Source: Xylona heveae TC161
Lineage: Eukaryota > Ascomycota > Xylonomycetes > Xylonales > Xylonaceae
Direction of reading: 5' to 3'
NCBI RefSeq assembly: GCF_001619985.1
Contig: NW_017264200.1
Span: forward strand, 434,001-498,000
Length of the DNA: 64,000 nt
Made by a program: the position numbers and the translations under genes. The notes beneath the pieces were generated by a model, which was not told the origin of the DNA, made no database searches, and saw nothing but the letters and a program-made list of their open reading frames with translations. Positions 43,063 to 55,224 of this stretch are shown piece after piece. Position 1 is the first letter of the stretch; each line of letters starts with the position of its first letter.

Positions 43063-44509
43063 ATGTCTGCGCCTTCGCCAAAAGATGAGAATGGATCTGC
43101 CCAGAATAAGGGCTCTTCGGGCTCTTGGACATCGCTCCTCAAGGTGTGTCCACGATCCCTCGGCTGCCTTCCGACCCTCCCTTCTTTGCGGCCTAAACCT
43201 CACTGGCGGTGCCGGAATCAAAGTTCGAGAATCCCTCATATTAACAGCTAGGCTTTGCTTGATTTTTAGTCCTTGACCTCATTCAACGGTGACATTTCGA
43301 GTTTCACCGCACCGCCATTTATCCTTTCTCCCACGTCGCTCGTTGAATACTCTTCATACTGGGCAGAACACCCTAGCATCTTCGTCGCGCCCGCGAGTGA
43401 ACCCGACCCCGCCAAGCGCGCGTTACTCGTCCTTAAATGGTTCCTCAGTACCCTGAAGCAGCAGTACAGTAGCCGGAATGACAAGCTGGGAAGCGAAAAG
43501 AAGCCATTGAATCCCTTCCTTGGAGAACTGTTTCTAGGCAAGTGGGACGATGAGGCTGGCACCACGCATCTGGTCTCTGAGCAAGTCAGGTATGTTGCAA
43601 AGTCCTCCACACAGGCATAACTATGCTTTTCCCATCAATTGCCCTAACGTGTTTCAATTACTATAGCCATCACCCTCCCGTTACTGGATACCATATTTGG
43701 AACGATAAGCATGGCGTGCGCGTAAGTTTGACGACTGTAGAAAGAACCTATGGGAGCATTTTTGCTCACAATTACCTCCGCAGCTCACCGGCTACAACGG
43801 TCAAAAGGCATCAGTTACTCGAAGAATTGATGTGAAGCAAATCGGCCACGCCATTCTACACGTTGACAAGTTTGACGAAGACTATCTTATCACGCTTCCT
43901 TCGCTTCACATTGAGGGCATCATTTATGGTGCGCCATTTGTCGAGCTCAACAAATGCTCGTACATTCAATCAAGCACAGGCTACACGGCGAAGATTGACT
44001 ACAGCGGCAAGGGCTGGCTCTCTGGAAAGAAGAACACCTTCACCGCTGTGCTTTACCCTGAAGGCAAGGAAAAGGAGCCCTTGTACACCGTCGACGGACA
44101 GTGGACAGACAAGTTCACAATCCGTGATGCGCGCACGAAGAAGGAGATTGAGGCATACGATGCCAAGGCAAGCCAGACGACGCCTTTGACGGTTGCTCCC
44201 ATTGAGCAACAAGACCCTTTTGAGTCGCGCCGGGCCTGGAAGAAGGTTGCCGAGGCCATCTTGAGCGGTGATATGGAGACTACATCTACGGAGAAATCCA
44301 AGATTGAAAATGAGCAGCGCGAGATGCGAAAGCAAGAGCGCGCAGAGGGCACCGAGTGGCAGCGCCGGTACTTTATCCCGACCGAGACCGACCCGATCTT
44401 TGAGAAACTTGCTGCGCCCATTGGCGAGAAGAGCGAGACTGAAAAGACTGGCGGCATGTGGAAGTGGGACAATGAAAAGGCAGCCCAGGCAGAAGCCAAG
44501 ACTGGATAG
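43063..44509 (+). CDS. kes1: oxysterol-binding-protein homologue, Kes1/Osh4 type
   Basis: Short ORP that exchanges sterol and PI4P between membranes, mainly Golgi. Exons: 43063-43143, 43270-43589, 43667-43721, 43784-44509; 393 aa. Only the OSBP-related ligand-binding domain is present; there is no PH or ankyrin part, as in Kes1/Osh4. Hallmarks: [14 protein letters not shown], and EQVSHHPP (about 131-138), the family signature with the PI4P-binding HH, which is split by intron 2. Also [32 protein letters not shown], and late [11 protein letters not shown] with WQRRYF. The short Ser-rich N-terminus (to exon 1 end) precedes the lid helix [16 protein letters not shown]. All junctions restore conserved sequence. 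Confidence 0.96.
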
Positions 44510-45480
44510 ACTGAAAGCAGTTATTGAGTAGGCTAATTATTTTTTTCTCCTTTTTACTTCTCTCGGTATTTTATTTCCCTTTCCCTTTTCAGCTGCTCCC
44601 ATTCCTAGCTGTTCCACGCAGCAATATCATATTGTCGGTTTTATACTACCATTATTTATATCTTCTCTTCTTCCTTTTTTTTTTCTTTTTCCTTTTGCGG
44701 GATTTATCATTGTCCCAGTTTTCGTTTTCAATATGTAGGCCCTCTTATGTTCCCCTTTTCTTCTCTTCTCTTTTCCTTTTCTTCTCTTCCATACTCTTGA
44801 CTTGCGGACATTTGGCCGATAGAAACAATCAACAAGCAATACGAGGGCCCTTTTGCTCCCTGATACAAACCTACAAGCCTATTTGATGTCTGATATCTTA
44901 TCATTTTATCTTCTTATCTCCTTATCTTCTTATCTTACTTAATATATTAATCTTCACTGTCTTCTCTATTTACCTACTTACTTTTGGTTTTTTCCCCCTC
45001 TGATTTTGTCTCTCTCTCTTCGATGACGGTTGGGGCGGCGGCGGCGGCAGTAGCAGTGGCGATGGAAGTGGCAGTAGGAGCGGCAAGTACTATTATACTA
45101 CGTTGTACAGTAGTATAGTACAGTAGAAATATAGTATTAGTAGAGTAGAGTATAGATTTAAAAATGTATATTTATCGCATAGCATACTTTACGCATTTTA
45201 TTTGACTTCGACTGTTTGACTTGTGACTATGATTTGTGATTTGTAGGTTTGAGAGTTTGGACATGTGACTTGGACCAGCGGGAGTTGCGCGAGACCGCGA
45301 GAGTCGTGAACAAATCTGTTTCCACTGCGATTCATGTACGAGAGGAACATAATTTTACTGATATCGTTCCCAATTCAATTTTTGGGGCATACGTGTGACA
45401 TGTACACTGTAGAGCTTATCCATAGCTACCTATCCATAGCTTAGGATACCTTTTAATTTTCATCATGTCTAAGATCCAAA

Positions 45481-45507
45481 GGAAGGAAGGAAGGAAGGAA
45501 GGAAGGA
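45481..45507 (+). repeat. GGAA microsatellite
   Basis: Six to seven uninterrupted GGAA units. Confidence 0.9.
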
Positions 45508-45540
45508 GAAAAAAGGAGTAAGGGGGACATAGATGTACAA

Positions 45541-45720
45541 ATGCATGCATGCATGAATCATGGATGCATGAATCATGAATCATAAAAGATGAGTTATGAA
45601 TTATGAATGGTGAACAATGGATGAAAAAAGATAAATGATGAATGAAGAATCATAAACGATGAATGATGAATGATAAAAGATGAGTGATAAAAGATGAATG
45701 ATAAAATATATGTGATGAAT
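45541..45720 (+). repeat. degenerate ATGAATCATGA/AAAGATGAATG repeat
   Basis: About 180 bp of imperfect short repeats beginning with ATGCATGCATGC and continuing as variants of TGAATCATGAA and AAAAGATGAGTGAT. No terminal repeats or coding content. Confidence 0.75.
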
Positions 45721-45794
45721 AAATCTATTTTCCAAATTATCATCTACTACTTCCCTCCTTCCCTCCCTCCCTCTCTTTTTCTCTTAGTTCCGAT

Positions 45795-45823
45795 GTGCTG
45801 TGCTGTGCTGTGCTGTGATGTGC
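45795..45823 (+). repeat. TGCTG microsatellite
   Basis: Four to five TGCTG units with a single change near the end (TGATG). Confidence 0.8.
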
Positions 45824-45960
45824 TTGGCTCAGCTACACATCCTCGTAAATAATGGATAAATAAGGGGAGAAATAAGTAAATAAATAAATAAATAAGACAT
45901 GGTGATAGAATGATATGTCAAGGGCGATAATATGTGATAGTAATGCAATTGTGAGAAAGA

Positions 45961-46010
45961 AAAGAAGAAAAGAAGAAAAGAAGAAAAGAAGAAAAGAAGA
46001 AAAGAAAAGA
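45961..46010 (+). repeat. AAAAGAAG octamer tandem repeat
   Basis: Five perfect AAAAGAAG units followed by a partial unit. The surrounding 100 bases are also purine-rich. Confidence 0.85.
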
Positions 46011-46226
46011 ATGTATAGACACTGATTGAAATGGACAAGGGGCCAGAGGAGGAGAGGGAGGAGAAACTAAGAAAGGGAGGAAGGAGGAAAGAGGAAAGAA
46101 GAAAGGAGAGAAAACGCCTCGAAACGCCGTACCCGCAGAGGGACTTGTTAGCTTGTCCAAGTAGCCTGACCAAGAATAAATAAAGGAAACAGAAAAAAAG
46201 CAGAGGTACGGCGGCCTAGAAACCGA

Positions 46227-49200
46227 TCATCGGTAGCCACGACGATATGAATCATAACTCAAATCCATTTCGTCCTGCGGCACGTTTCCATACCCTCGAG
46301 GATATCCCCGCGGGCTACCGGAGCGATCGTGACTGAATTCTTGCACACGAGGATTTGACCGTGGCGAGGAGGCAGCGGCATTAAGGAGACGGGTTTCGCT
46401 CTCGTTTGAGTCGCGGTACATTGCCACGCGGCCGGGGTCGCCCAAGTCGACGTAGCCCGACGAGCCGAGGCCTTCGCGCGATTCGGACGAACTGGAGCGG
46501 TGTTCGAGCGGAGGACGGGAGTAGCCGGCAGTGTCGCCGGACATGGCGCGTTGCAGACGTGAGGGCGCAGGACTCGAGGCTCGAGAGGAAGAAGCAGGAG
46601 AGCCAGGACGGTCTTCGAAAGCAAAGAAGCTGCGGGGGGTAGGCGAACGAATAGACACGGCGTCAATGGGACGGCCAAAAATCTCGCCGCCTCCGTGCTC
46701 GTCGCCGAATTCGTCGCGGTTCTTATAGTAGCTGAAATCGAGATGGTTTTCGGGCACGACTTCAAACGGCGCAGCAGCGTTTGCACTCTTGCCGGGATGT
46801 CCTTGAGTCATGTTTTGCATGAAAATGTCGCTGTAACCGGCCACGCTGGCAGTATCGCTGTCTTGGTCAAGACGTCCAGAATAGATTTGGCTGAGCATGT
46901 GCTGCGCCTTGGCGTGCACCATGGGCGTGATAAGTGGCTTGTAGAGGACAGGATGACCAAAGCGAACGGCAAGGCGTTCATTCTTTCGGGCATTCTTGGC
47001 GGCAATCTCGGGTGGGATAGCAAGAGTAGACTCCGCATCCGTGCTGAGCGACTTGGTGTAGTAATGCATTCTGTCGTCAAACACTTTGTTGCAGTAGATC
47101 TTGTAGCCCAGTAATAGGATGGGAAGAGGAGCCATGCAGATAAGCATAATCCAGGTGCCCTTGGCGACAACCACCAAAGCAACAATAACATTCGCAAGGA
47201 CCGTGGCGAAGAGGAATCGATTAAACAAGACTCGCCAAAATTGGCCGCCTGACTCGGTCTTGGTGATGAAGACGTAACTGTTTTGATAATTAGAATTTGC
47301 TGTTTGAAGAAAACAGATTGCAGGGAATTCAAGGCACACTTACAGCAAGAGATACTTCTTCAGCCATGCATCAATACCAAAATAAAGTGCAGTGACCGGC
47401 AGGATGATGGGCTGCAAAGTGGCAAAGCAGAGCGCAATGGTCGCATAGAAGAGGAACTGGACACAACGATGGTGTTAGCAAAGGGAAAAAAAAACATATC
47501 AATCTGATAAAAGTGACCAGGCACTTACGTAGTTGTAGTAGCTCGCATAGTCAAATGCAGGAGGAGCTGTCCATTCAATCAACTGTCTTGGCGTGGGACT
47601 CAAGCACTTCCTGGCGAACCAAGTCGTACTAAGATTCCAGATCTGAGCAAGATCCGCAGCTGCGCCCAAATTTCGTTGCAAGATCCATGTAACCCAGTAC
47701 GTCGACACTTGGCAGAGTGCTGACATGACCTTGAAAAACAAATGACCAGATTTGATCGCTTCCCACGCATTCTGGTTCTCCTTCTTGGCATTGATGACCG
47801 CAGAAACAAAGTTCCAGAGCGTCGCAAAGAGTGAGAAGATGATCAAGTTGTTAAATACGAAGAACGCATAGAGTTTATGCATCACGTGTCGTTCTCGTGA
47901 TGTCTTTGTAAGATCACCTGCCCGCATCGAAAGGCGGCGGAAAATGGTGGGCAAGAGGAGATAAAACAACGAAGTGATGGCCGGAGACAGAATACCCTGA
48001 ATAATGGCCCACCACCGCTGATTTGCATACAATTGCTTTTGGAAGCCGGGCCATACAAGACCAAGATTGTAGAGATTCGACAAAAAGACGGCAATGAGGG
48101 CATTGGGCACGACCCAAATGAGCGTGAGGACTGCGACCCAGATGTTGTTGACAAATCCTCTCCATCGTCGCGTCTTCTGGGTTAGAGGAAGATTCTTCCA
48201 GATCAAGTCATTCGGCTTAGGAGCCAGGCCAACTCTCGCACCCTGAGGATGCTTTTTCCGAGCCGTATACGCAACAGCGTGCGCTTCTGGAATGGTCTGG
48301 TAACTGGCAAAACCGTACGGCATCGCATTTCGTTTATCGATCGATTCACGAACATCCTTGATCTCCGCCTCGAGGGCACGGATACGCTCGGTCAGGTAGT
48401 CAATGGCGTCGACTTTCTGCCCTTCCTTGTAGGAATTATCCTTCTTCGGTACCCGGCATGTCGGACGATTGGGAGGAAGCTTGTCGGGATTTTTGAGGTA
48501 CTTGGCCAAGTACGATTCAAGTTTGCGGACCGCATCGTCGTGAGACTCAATCAGTTCGGGGAGATCCTTGACGTTTCTAGCGATCGCACAACGAGGGGGT
48601 TCTGGGGTAGCCTTGATCCCGTCAATGATACGACCAATGCCCTCATCCGTTCGGTAAGCCTTGGGAATTCCTGTGAGCTAAATAAAAAAAAAAAAAGATC
48701 CGTCAGTCCGGCAATCCCATGTCTGAGAAAAGTCTAGTTTTCAATCCTACCATAAGGGTGCGCGAGTGTAACGCATGCTGGTATTCCGTGCTGTCAAAGT
48801 ATTGCCTCCGTAATCGAGTGATGGTGCGGTAATGAAACCAGAGGACCACGGCGATAATAATGTCAAAGGCCCAGGCAACGATAACCTGCGCCCACATTGG
48901 TTTGCCAACAACATTTTGCGGTGTCATCATCATGAACGCCCGATCAGCAAGGCTTCCGGTCCCAGGCGACTTGCTGAATGCGACATTGACTGGAATGATG
49001 ATGCCACACCCAATGACGCTCATGACAAGGAAGAGATCGCGGCACATGCGAGTGAAGCGCAAGAAGACAATGGCATCGAGACCGAGCTTGTCAAAGAGAG
49101 AGGCCTCCCGCGTGGTCATGACCGGATTCACCCAGGCGAACACGCCATTTCCAAGCACTGGTGGTGCATGCTTCTCATCGGCATGCTTCACTTTTGGTGC

Positions 49201-49462
49201 GTACACCCAAGAATTGTAAGGTCGTAGAAAGGAAAAACACAGGGCGATAATGACGGTGAGCGTAACTGAAGTAACCAGAGAAGCCCAAAAGGCATTGACT
49301 TGGAGCTGTGAAACGCTTTAGCATGCTTCAGTTATTGACATTGGGTATGATTTGCATTAAACTTACACTAGTTGCAAATGGATTGGAGATCAGCGACAAG
49401 AACTCGTCGAGGCCTTGATTGCCAGTGCCGTCTCGGGCAACGAGTCCCTGTGCTGACACCAT
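46227..49462 (-). CDS. CSC1/OSCA-TMEM63-type cation channel (DUF221)
   Basis: Multi-pass membrane protein of the osmo/mechanosensitive calcium-permeable channel family. Exons: 49462-49367, 49305-48751, 48677-47529, 47456-47344, 47277-46227; 987 aa. The N-terminal RSN1-type region has three hydrophobic segments (LVTSVTLTVIIALCFSFLRPYNSW; LFLVMSVIGCGIIIPVN; VIVAWAFDIIIAVVLWFHY), with VFAWVNPV and REASLFDKLGLDA typical of the family. A cytosolic domain follows (LTGIPKAYR to LPLTQKTRRWRGF), then the seven-TM channel core (WVAVLTLIWVVPNALIAVFLS, AITSLFYLLLPTIFRRLS, LYAFFVFNNLIIFSLFATLW, YWVTWILQRNLGAA, FLFYATIALCFATLQPIILPV and two later segments). The Ser/Pro/Arg-rich tail of about 200 residues looks regulatory and phosphorylatable. 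Start: the ATG giving MVSAQGLVARD; the leader is GA/CT-simple. Confidence 0.93.
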
Positions 49463-51300
49463 GTTGGTGGCAGTAGACGATGCTGAACCGGCAGCAGCGG
49501 ACAAGAGTGGTCCAGCAATATCTTTCTTTCTTTCTTTCTCCCTCACTCAATCTCTCTCGCTCTCTCTCCGAAAAGCGAATGATATGGCTTCTTCCTTTGC
49601 TTCTGTTTTCTTTCTCTTCTTCTCAGAGGCCGGCCTCGAAGAAGTCACTTTGGATGAGAGTCGACTACAAGGGAACCAAAAAAAGCCCCGCGTATTCTAT
49701 AGTTGCCCAAAAGAATCACAATCGGCGTTGACAGGGATGATTTCTCTTCTTTTTCCTTTGGGAGGAATCAAGCCATGACGTCGTGGGAGGAATACGATAC
49801 GAAAATAGACACAACGGCGAGAAGAGCGAGCGTTGCAACCGAGTAAGTTAGTGATCGTCTCAAACGGACAGGGATATGGGAGCAGTCCACAGAGGGAAGA
49901 AACACAACAATGTTCATACAATAATGGGAACAATGCACTTTGAAATATCAGGATCAAAGAAAAGTCAGAAGGAAAAGAAGAGATGAAGGGACCCAAAAAA
50001 AAAAGAAAGAACAATGAAGCGATGGGGACTATTGAGGATTCCAGACTATTCAACAATCACGATGAGAATGGGGTGCGTGGGGACGGTCGTAATGTGGCCG
50101 ATTTGAAACTTTGCTTGTCTTGTTGCTGCCGTTTCGGTGTTCCTTTAAGTATCTTCCATACAAAGATGCCAGCAATTAAGGAGAACGGAGACTTTGGTCG
50201 ACTTAAGGTGGCAGCTTCTGCCGTCTACTCCACCTTTGGGGGGGTAGGAAAGCCAGAGGTAACGATGCGCCGTATCGCGGATAACGGGAATTTGATGCCT
50301 TGGGGGCTTGCGTGTGGATTCAATCGTAAGGGCAAAAAAAGGGTCCAAATGACCGAAAATGTCTTAGTCGGGCTGAATTCCTCTCACCGAACACGCGTGG
50401 CCTCGCGAAAACTGTAGGCCATTCATCCCTCTTGCGCACCCTTGGCCCGCTCTATTCCACGGCCGATACGAGTCTAGCCCTTGGCACTCGGCATAAGGGG
50501 GGAGCAAGTCACTCTTCGCCTGTCAGACGGTATATGGGCAAGATAGGCACTAAACTTTTTTAATTTGCTCTCTGCCGCGCAATTTTACTATTATTAATGC
50601 GAGGAGGCCATAGGCAGAAGAGGAAGGAGAAAAAGAAGGAAGCAGCAGCAGCATCACAGCCTTGATAGCAACTCTTATTCTTTCTCATCCCTTGCGTTGA
50701 TAGTTGCTTCTTTCAGGAGAGTTCCAACCAGATAAAATTCCAGTGCAGTAACTTATCGCTTCGAACTTTTCATGCTGTTCTTTTAATAGCTCCTCACGCA
50801 TCCGAGGGCGCCGCTTAGCAGGCCATCCAAAACGGTAATTGTCAGCGTGCTCTTACAGTAATATTACCAGCGTGCCTCACGGCGTCCGTGGGGCAAGTGG
50901 TATCTGTCCATGATGTGAACGATTGATTCCGAATTTGGCCAGAAAACATCCCAAGTCGAAAAGCAAGAAACTCCGTCCTCTTACCATTCCATAATAAATC
51001 AAGCAATACATTTGACAATCAAAACTCAATCAAAGAGCAACACAATACTTTTTAAAACCGGAAAAACCATGACTTTAGGACAAAAACAAAGTGAACAAGA
51101 ACATTTTTTTCGTCTCGTGAAATGGGCATCAATTTGTCATTACACTATTTACGTCTTTAAACCGAAAAAGAATAAAGGAAATCCAAATGATCCAAAGGCA
51201 CGTGGCCCATTCTGTGACCAAAACGATCCCCGTATCGGGTCATCTGTCACGGGTATCTTTTCCGTGCACACAAGACCATTTTTTGCCCGTTGAAAGCACT
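49463..51300. other. intergenic, CSC1-like promoter and aldolase 3' region
   Basis: 1.8 kb without a supported gene. A TTTC/CTCT run (49,523-49,570) marks the CSC1-like leader. An open frame of 144 codons at 49983-50417 (+) is not called: it starts in an A-rich tract, has no family character and no intron signals. 50,560-50,660 contains purine-rich and CAG-like simple sequence. Confidence 0.5.
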
Positions 51301-52652
51301 TTAAACCTGGCCAGCAGTGTTGAAGTCCTTCAGAGCAGTGGCGAGACGGACAGACATGGTCTTCTCACCCTCGCGAACCCAGTTGCGGGGGTCGAAGAAC
51401 TTCTTGTTGGGCTTGTCAGCACCATCGGGGTTGCCGACCTGGGTCTGGATGTAGTCCTTGTTCTTCAGGACGAAGTCACGGATACCCTCAAGGTAGGCGA
51501 ACTGAAGGTCAGTGTCGAGGTTGACCTTAACGACACCGTAGCTGATGGCGTCAGTGTACTCCTTCTTGGAGGAGCCAGAGCCACCGTGGAAGACAAGGAA
51601 GACGGGCTTGTCAGTCTTGGTGTTCTCCTGCTCCTTGACGTACTTCTGGTGCTTGCTGAGGAGCTCGGGGTGGAGACGGACGTTGCCAGGCTTGTAGACA
51701 CCGTGGACGTTACCGAAAGCAGCGGCAATGGTGAAGTAGGGGGAGACCTTGTTCAAAGCCTTGTAGATGTTGTGGATGTCCTCAGGCTGAGTGTAGAGGG
51801 AGTTGTTGTCAACATCCTCGTTGTTGACACCGTCCTCCTCACCACCAGTGATACCGATCTCCATCTCGATGAACTGCTTCCAGGGAGCAGCACGCTTGAG
51901 GTACTTGGCAGTAGTCTCAATGTTCTCCTCGGGGTTCTCCTCAGAAAGGTCAATCATGTGGGAAGAGAAGAGAGGCTCGCCGTGGAGCTTGAAGTAGGCC
52001 TCATCCTCGTCCATCATACCGTCCAACCAAGGCAGGAGCTTCTTGGCGCAGTGGTCGGAGTGAAGGACAACGGGGATGCCATAGGTGGGGGCAACGGAGC
52101 GGATGTAGTGAGCGGCGGCGATGGCACCAGCAATGGAAGCCTGCTGCTTGTCGTTCTTGACACCCTGCTCAAAAATTAGTACCATATATCACAAGCCGGA
52201 ACAGAAATTTCCCATTTTCTTTTTGAGGGTGCAAAAGAACGTACCTTGCCGGCGAAGTAAGCGGCACCTCCGTTGGAGACCTGGAGGATGATGGGAGACT
52301 TGTTGTCGCGGGCAGCCTCGAGGGAAGCGACGACAGTGGAAGAGGAGGTGACGTTCTAACTTGAATTAGTTTCCCAATTCGGACAAGACGCTAAGTCAGG
52401 GAGATGAGAAAAGACTTACAATAGCGGGAATGGCGAACTGCTTCTCCTGGCAGTACTTGAAGAGCTGTTCCGCGAAATTGCACGTTAGCCAGAGTCCTTT
52501 CCATTCTCATTCTGATGCCCCTGCCCATTGGATCGTATGGGTCGATGGAGGAGCAGCAGGAATTGATGGCAAGAGGTAGTGAAACTTACGTTGTAGACGT
52601 CATCGCCGACGATGACACCGGTCTTTCTGGTCAGAATGTCGGTAGCACCCAT
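51301..52652 (-). CDS. fba1: class II fructose-bisphosphate aldolase
   Basis: Zinc-dependent glycolytic and gluconeogenic enzyme cleaving fructose-1,6-bisphosphate to DHAP and glyceraldehyde-3-phosphate in the cytosol. Exons: 52652-52590, 52464-52420, 52355-52245, 52164-51301; 360 aa, normal for yeast/fungal Fba1. Signatures: FAIPAINVTSSSTVV near the N-terminus, VVLHSDHCAKK (about 105-115) with the catalytic Asp110 and zinc ligand His111, EMEIGITGGEEDGV, AAFGNVHGVYKPGNV with a zinc-ligand His, FHGGSGSS (phosphate and zinc site), and VNLDTDLQFAY. Codon use is extremely biased, which creates a long antisense open frame (51187-52179, +) with no reality as a gene. The 45-nt exon 2 is short but fully conserved in content. 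Confidence 0.98.
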
Positions 52653-54226
52653 TTTGACGGTAGGAATACTGAAAATGATTGAACTCGTATTAGCGATTGA
52701 GTTTTTGATGATGATGGAGAAACTTCTTTGACCAATGTCGATGGAAAAAGTCACGAAATTGACCACAGTGAAGCGGGGCAACTTCGAACGAGGTGGGGCA
52801 AAGGTGGCGGCTGAAAGAAGCTCGGCCAAGAAGAAGGGGAGAGGGCAATCGACTCACCAGTCGTAAAAGTCGTAAAAGGTTTTGGGGTATAGATGTGAAT
52901 GAATTGGATTTACAGTGAATAGGAAAATTGGAAGACTGAAAAGTCGAAGGCTAGGGAGGATGAGAGAAGAATAAGTAGCTCGAGGTTCGGAGAATGACAG
53001 GACACAGCTTGGTGGGGTGAATGCTTGGATGATTCTATGCTCTAGGCAATGGCGTGGTGGGGTGGTTGGACAGAATCACCACGCCAACGACGTCAAATGG
53101 TCCGAGGAGGGCCCGCTAATTGGCAAGCTGAGCCCCGTCGGGGCCCGCCAGCAAATTCCTTCTTGTGCGGTCATTTGCCAATGGGAGGAGATGAAGCTGC
53201 GTGACTAAAACGTATGAATTACACTACCCACTCCTCCTACATTTCGACCTAATGAACGGCCATCATCATCATCATCACCTTTGGGCTACTTGGAAGGAAA
53301 AGAGCGGAAACGATGAGAGAAAAAAGAGGTATCTTATCACTCTTTCTAAACCTCATCTTGTACCTCTACACACGACTATAGCGGTGAATTGACCAAGGAC
53401 ACGGTTACTGTAACTTTCCTCTGGCGGGCATAATGAGGATTCCCGGGACTCAGATGAACGCACCATCACAGTATCTCCTCGTACCTCAGCAATCTCCGCT
53501 CTCCCCCTTTCGGTGTCCAAGATTTCTTCCTGATTCCTCAGGCGACGTCATGCTGATACAAAGGTAATTTTCCCCTTCCTCCCGCCTTCATTGATCGTCC
53601 GTATCGGAGTCAAGTCCCAAACTCAATCTCGCTTGGCGGAAGCATGTTGGGGAGACGTCCAAGTTACCTCATACCCGTCATATTATATCATAATCCTCTG
53701 TATCTCGTAATTCTGGTGAAATCAAGTAATTTCCTTCATCAAAATTCGGTAGTATTAGTTATCGGATTTTTGTTTTGTCCATTATCCAACCATCCAAATC
53801 ATATTGATTGCTCGCAACGTCTGCTATTTTCTCACGAGCAAGAGGGGTGAGGGGCAGAGGGGAAGCCCCGCCGTGAGGTAGCGGTACATCATGGACCTCT
53901 CATGTTTCGTAATCCCCACTACATCATTCGCTCCAAACACGTGTTTCGGAGCAAGATAATCGCTCTACGGTGTGGTGAGAGATGTCTCAAAACGCACGAA
54001 AAGAAATCAACAACAGCATCAAAAATAGTAGAGATGAGACAAAAAATTATATTGATATTAAACTCTATCTGGTTGATCATGCCTAATCTGTACCGGTAAT
54101 ACATTGCCAATGTGCGGCGCGGCCGGAAATAGTCTAACCTTGTCACCACACAAATATCGCTCACGCATACAGCTTGCATTTATTTTTCGCGTACTGGCTT
54201 TGCCGCGTTCCGTTTTTACGGCGCGA
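52653..54226. other. intergenic, aldolase promoter and bL9m 3' region
   Basis: 1.57 kb with no gene. It contains a short perfect inverted repeat GCCCCG-T-CGGGGC at 53,132-53,144 within a GC-rich promoter patch, a CAT triplet run at 53,260-53,277, and AT-rich sequence from 53,660 to 54,090. Confidence 0.5.
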
Positions 54227-55224
54227 CTACTGCACCTGCACTGGCTGAATCGAGACCGTCCGCCTCACAACACCAGGCGCGCCTTTGAGTCTGATCTCCA
54301 CCTCAAAATCACCCAACTCCTTGACTCGATCAGTCTCGCCCTCGCCTTGTTGCCGGCGACGGCCGACAAAATGAATATCCTCAGCTGAGAGCACAACTCG
54401 TGCAGTCTCCTGGTTCCCACCGAGCAGCGCTTTGATGCTCGATGCAATGTCAGCAGTTGATACAGAGCCGTGAATACCGACAACTTCCTGTCCAGGGGCG
54501 GGTTCTGAAGCTGCCGCAAGATCAGCCGCTGCAGAATTGACGGCCCGGCTTCGAGACTTTGGCGTTGCTTTCTCTTCCCGCGGAACTGCAATTGGCGTGC
54601 GGTAGAATTCAATTCTCTCAGGCACAACTGTAGTCAGGATTTCGGTCACCCGTTGTGGCTATCAGGAAAACAAAATTAGTCCATGTTATGTTTGGCGGAT
54701 TGAACAGACAAGGTGAGACGACGTACGGATAAAAGAGGAACATCAACCCCAATCTGTTCGTGCTTTTTGGCTTTCTTCTCCTTCTTCTCCCAGATCTCAG
54801 TCTTCTTCTCTGGTTGGTCTGGCCGGAATGTAGCATCTCTCTCAAACTTGGCACCTTCTAAGCCCAATTCGCGAATTTGTATGGTTGAAACATATTCCGC
54901 CATTCCGTTGGGATACCACTGATTGCGCATTCGGCCGGCGGCAACGGGAATAATGGCACCTATCAGCCGTACAGTATCAGCATCGCTTTATTCCATTAAG
55001 AAGCGCAATTGAAAGGACCGGCGGTTGATGTACGGACCTCGGCGTCCATATTTTGGGACATCTTGAAGCAAACGGACTTTCAGGGATGATGATTGTTGCG
55101 CAAGTTTCTTCTTTCCCCGGATTTGCTGAACAAAAGGGTTCGGCGATGACTCAATGCCTCTCGAAATCCTCTTCATGCATGATGCACATGTAGTAGATCT
55201 CAGAGACCCTAGAAAAGATGCCAT
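54227..55224 (-). CDS. mrpl50: mitochondrial ribosomal protein bL9m
   Basis: Large-subunit mitoribosome protein. Exons: 55224-55038, 54959-54727, 54658-54227; 283 aa. The N-terminus (MASFLGSLRSTTCASCMKR, basic, few acids) is a mitochondrial presequence. The L9 N-domain is recognisable: KKLAQQSSSLKVRLLQDVPKYGRRG then AIIPVAAGRMRNQWYPNGMAEY, where bacterial L9 has the VRLLEDVKNLGKKGDVVEV-like block. It is followed by a Lys/Glu-rich helical linker and a C-terminal domain (STADIASSIKAL, VVLSAEDIHF, LKELGDFEVEIRL-like) matching L9's second lobe. Ala/Pro insertions make it longer than bacterial L9 (about 150 aa), usual for fungal MRPL50. Divergent with the ubiquitin hydrolase gene. Confidence 0.92.

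Larger units (their letters stand above)
44510..46226. other. repeat-rich convergent 3' region of kes1 and CSC1-like gene
   Basis: 1.7 kb with no gene. The first part (44,530-44,960) is strongly T-rich. 45,030-45,160 has GGCGGC and AGTAGTA-like simple sequence. 45,481-46,120 is a series of distinct simple repeats listed separately. The purine-rich end (45,950-46,110) lies at the 3' end of the CSC1-like gene. Confidence 0.6.

Noticed and set aside
49983-50417. 144-codon frame starting MKGPKKKRKNN, which contains a PKKKRK nuclear-localisation-like string
   Set aside because: The lysines come from an A-rich tract; the rest has no family character and nothing supports expression. The NLS-like string is probably coincidence.
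51187-52179. 330-codon open frame antisense to the aldolase gene
   Set aside because: Same codon-bias artefact; the composition (Val, Leu, Gly, Asp-rich) mirrors the aldolase sequence.
53132-53144. Perfect inverted repeat GCCCCG-T-CGGGGC as a terminator or operator
   Set aside because: Arms are only six bases in a GC-rich patch of a eukaryotic promoter; chance is a sufficient explanation.
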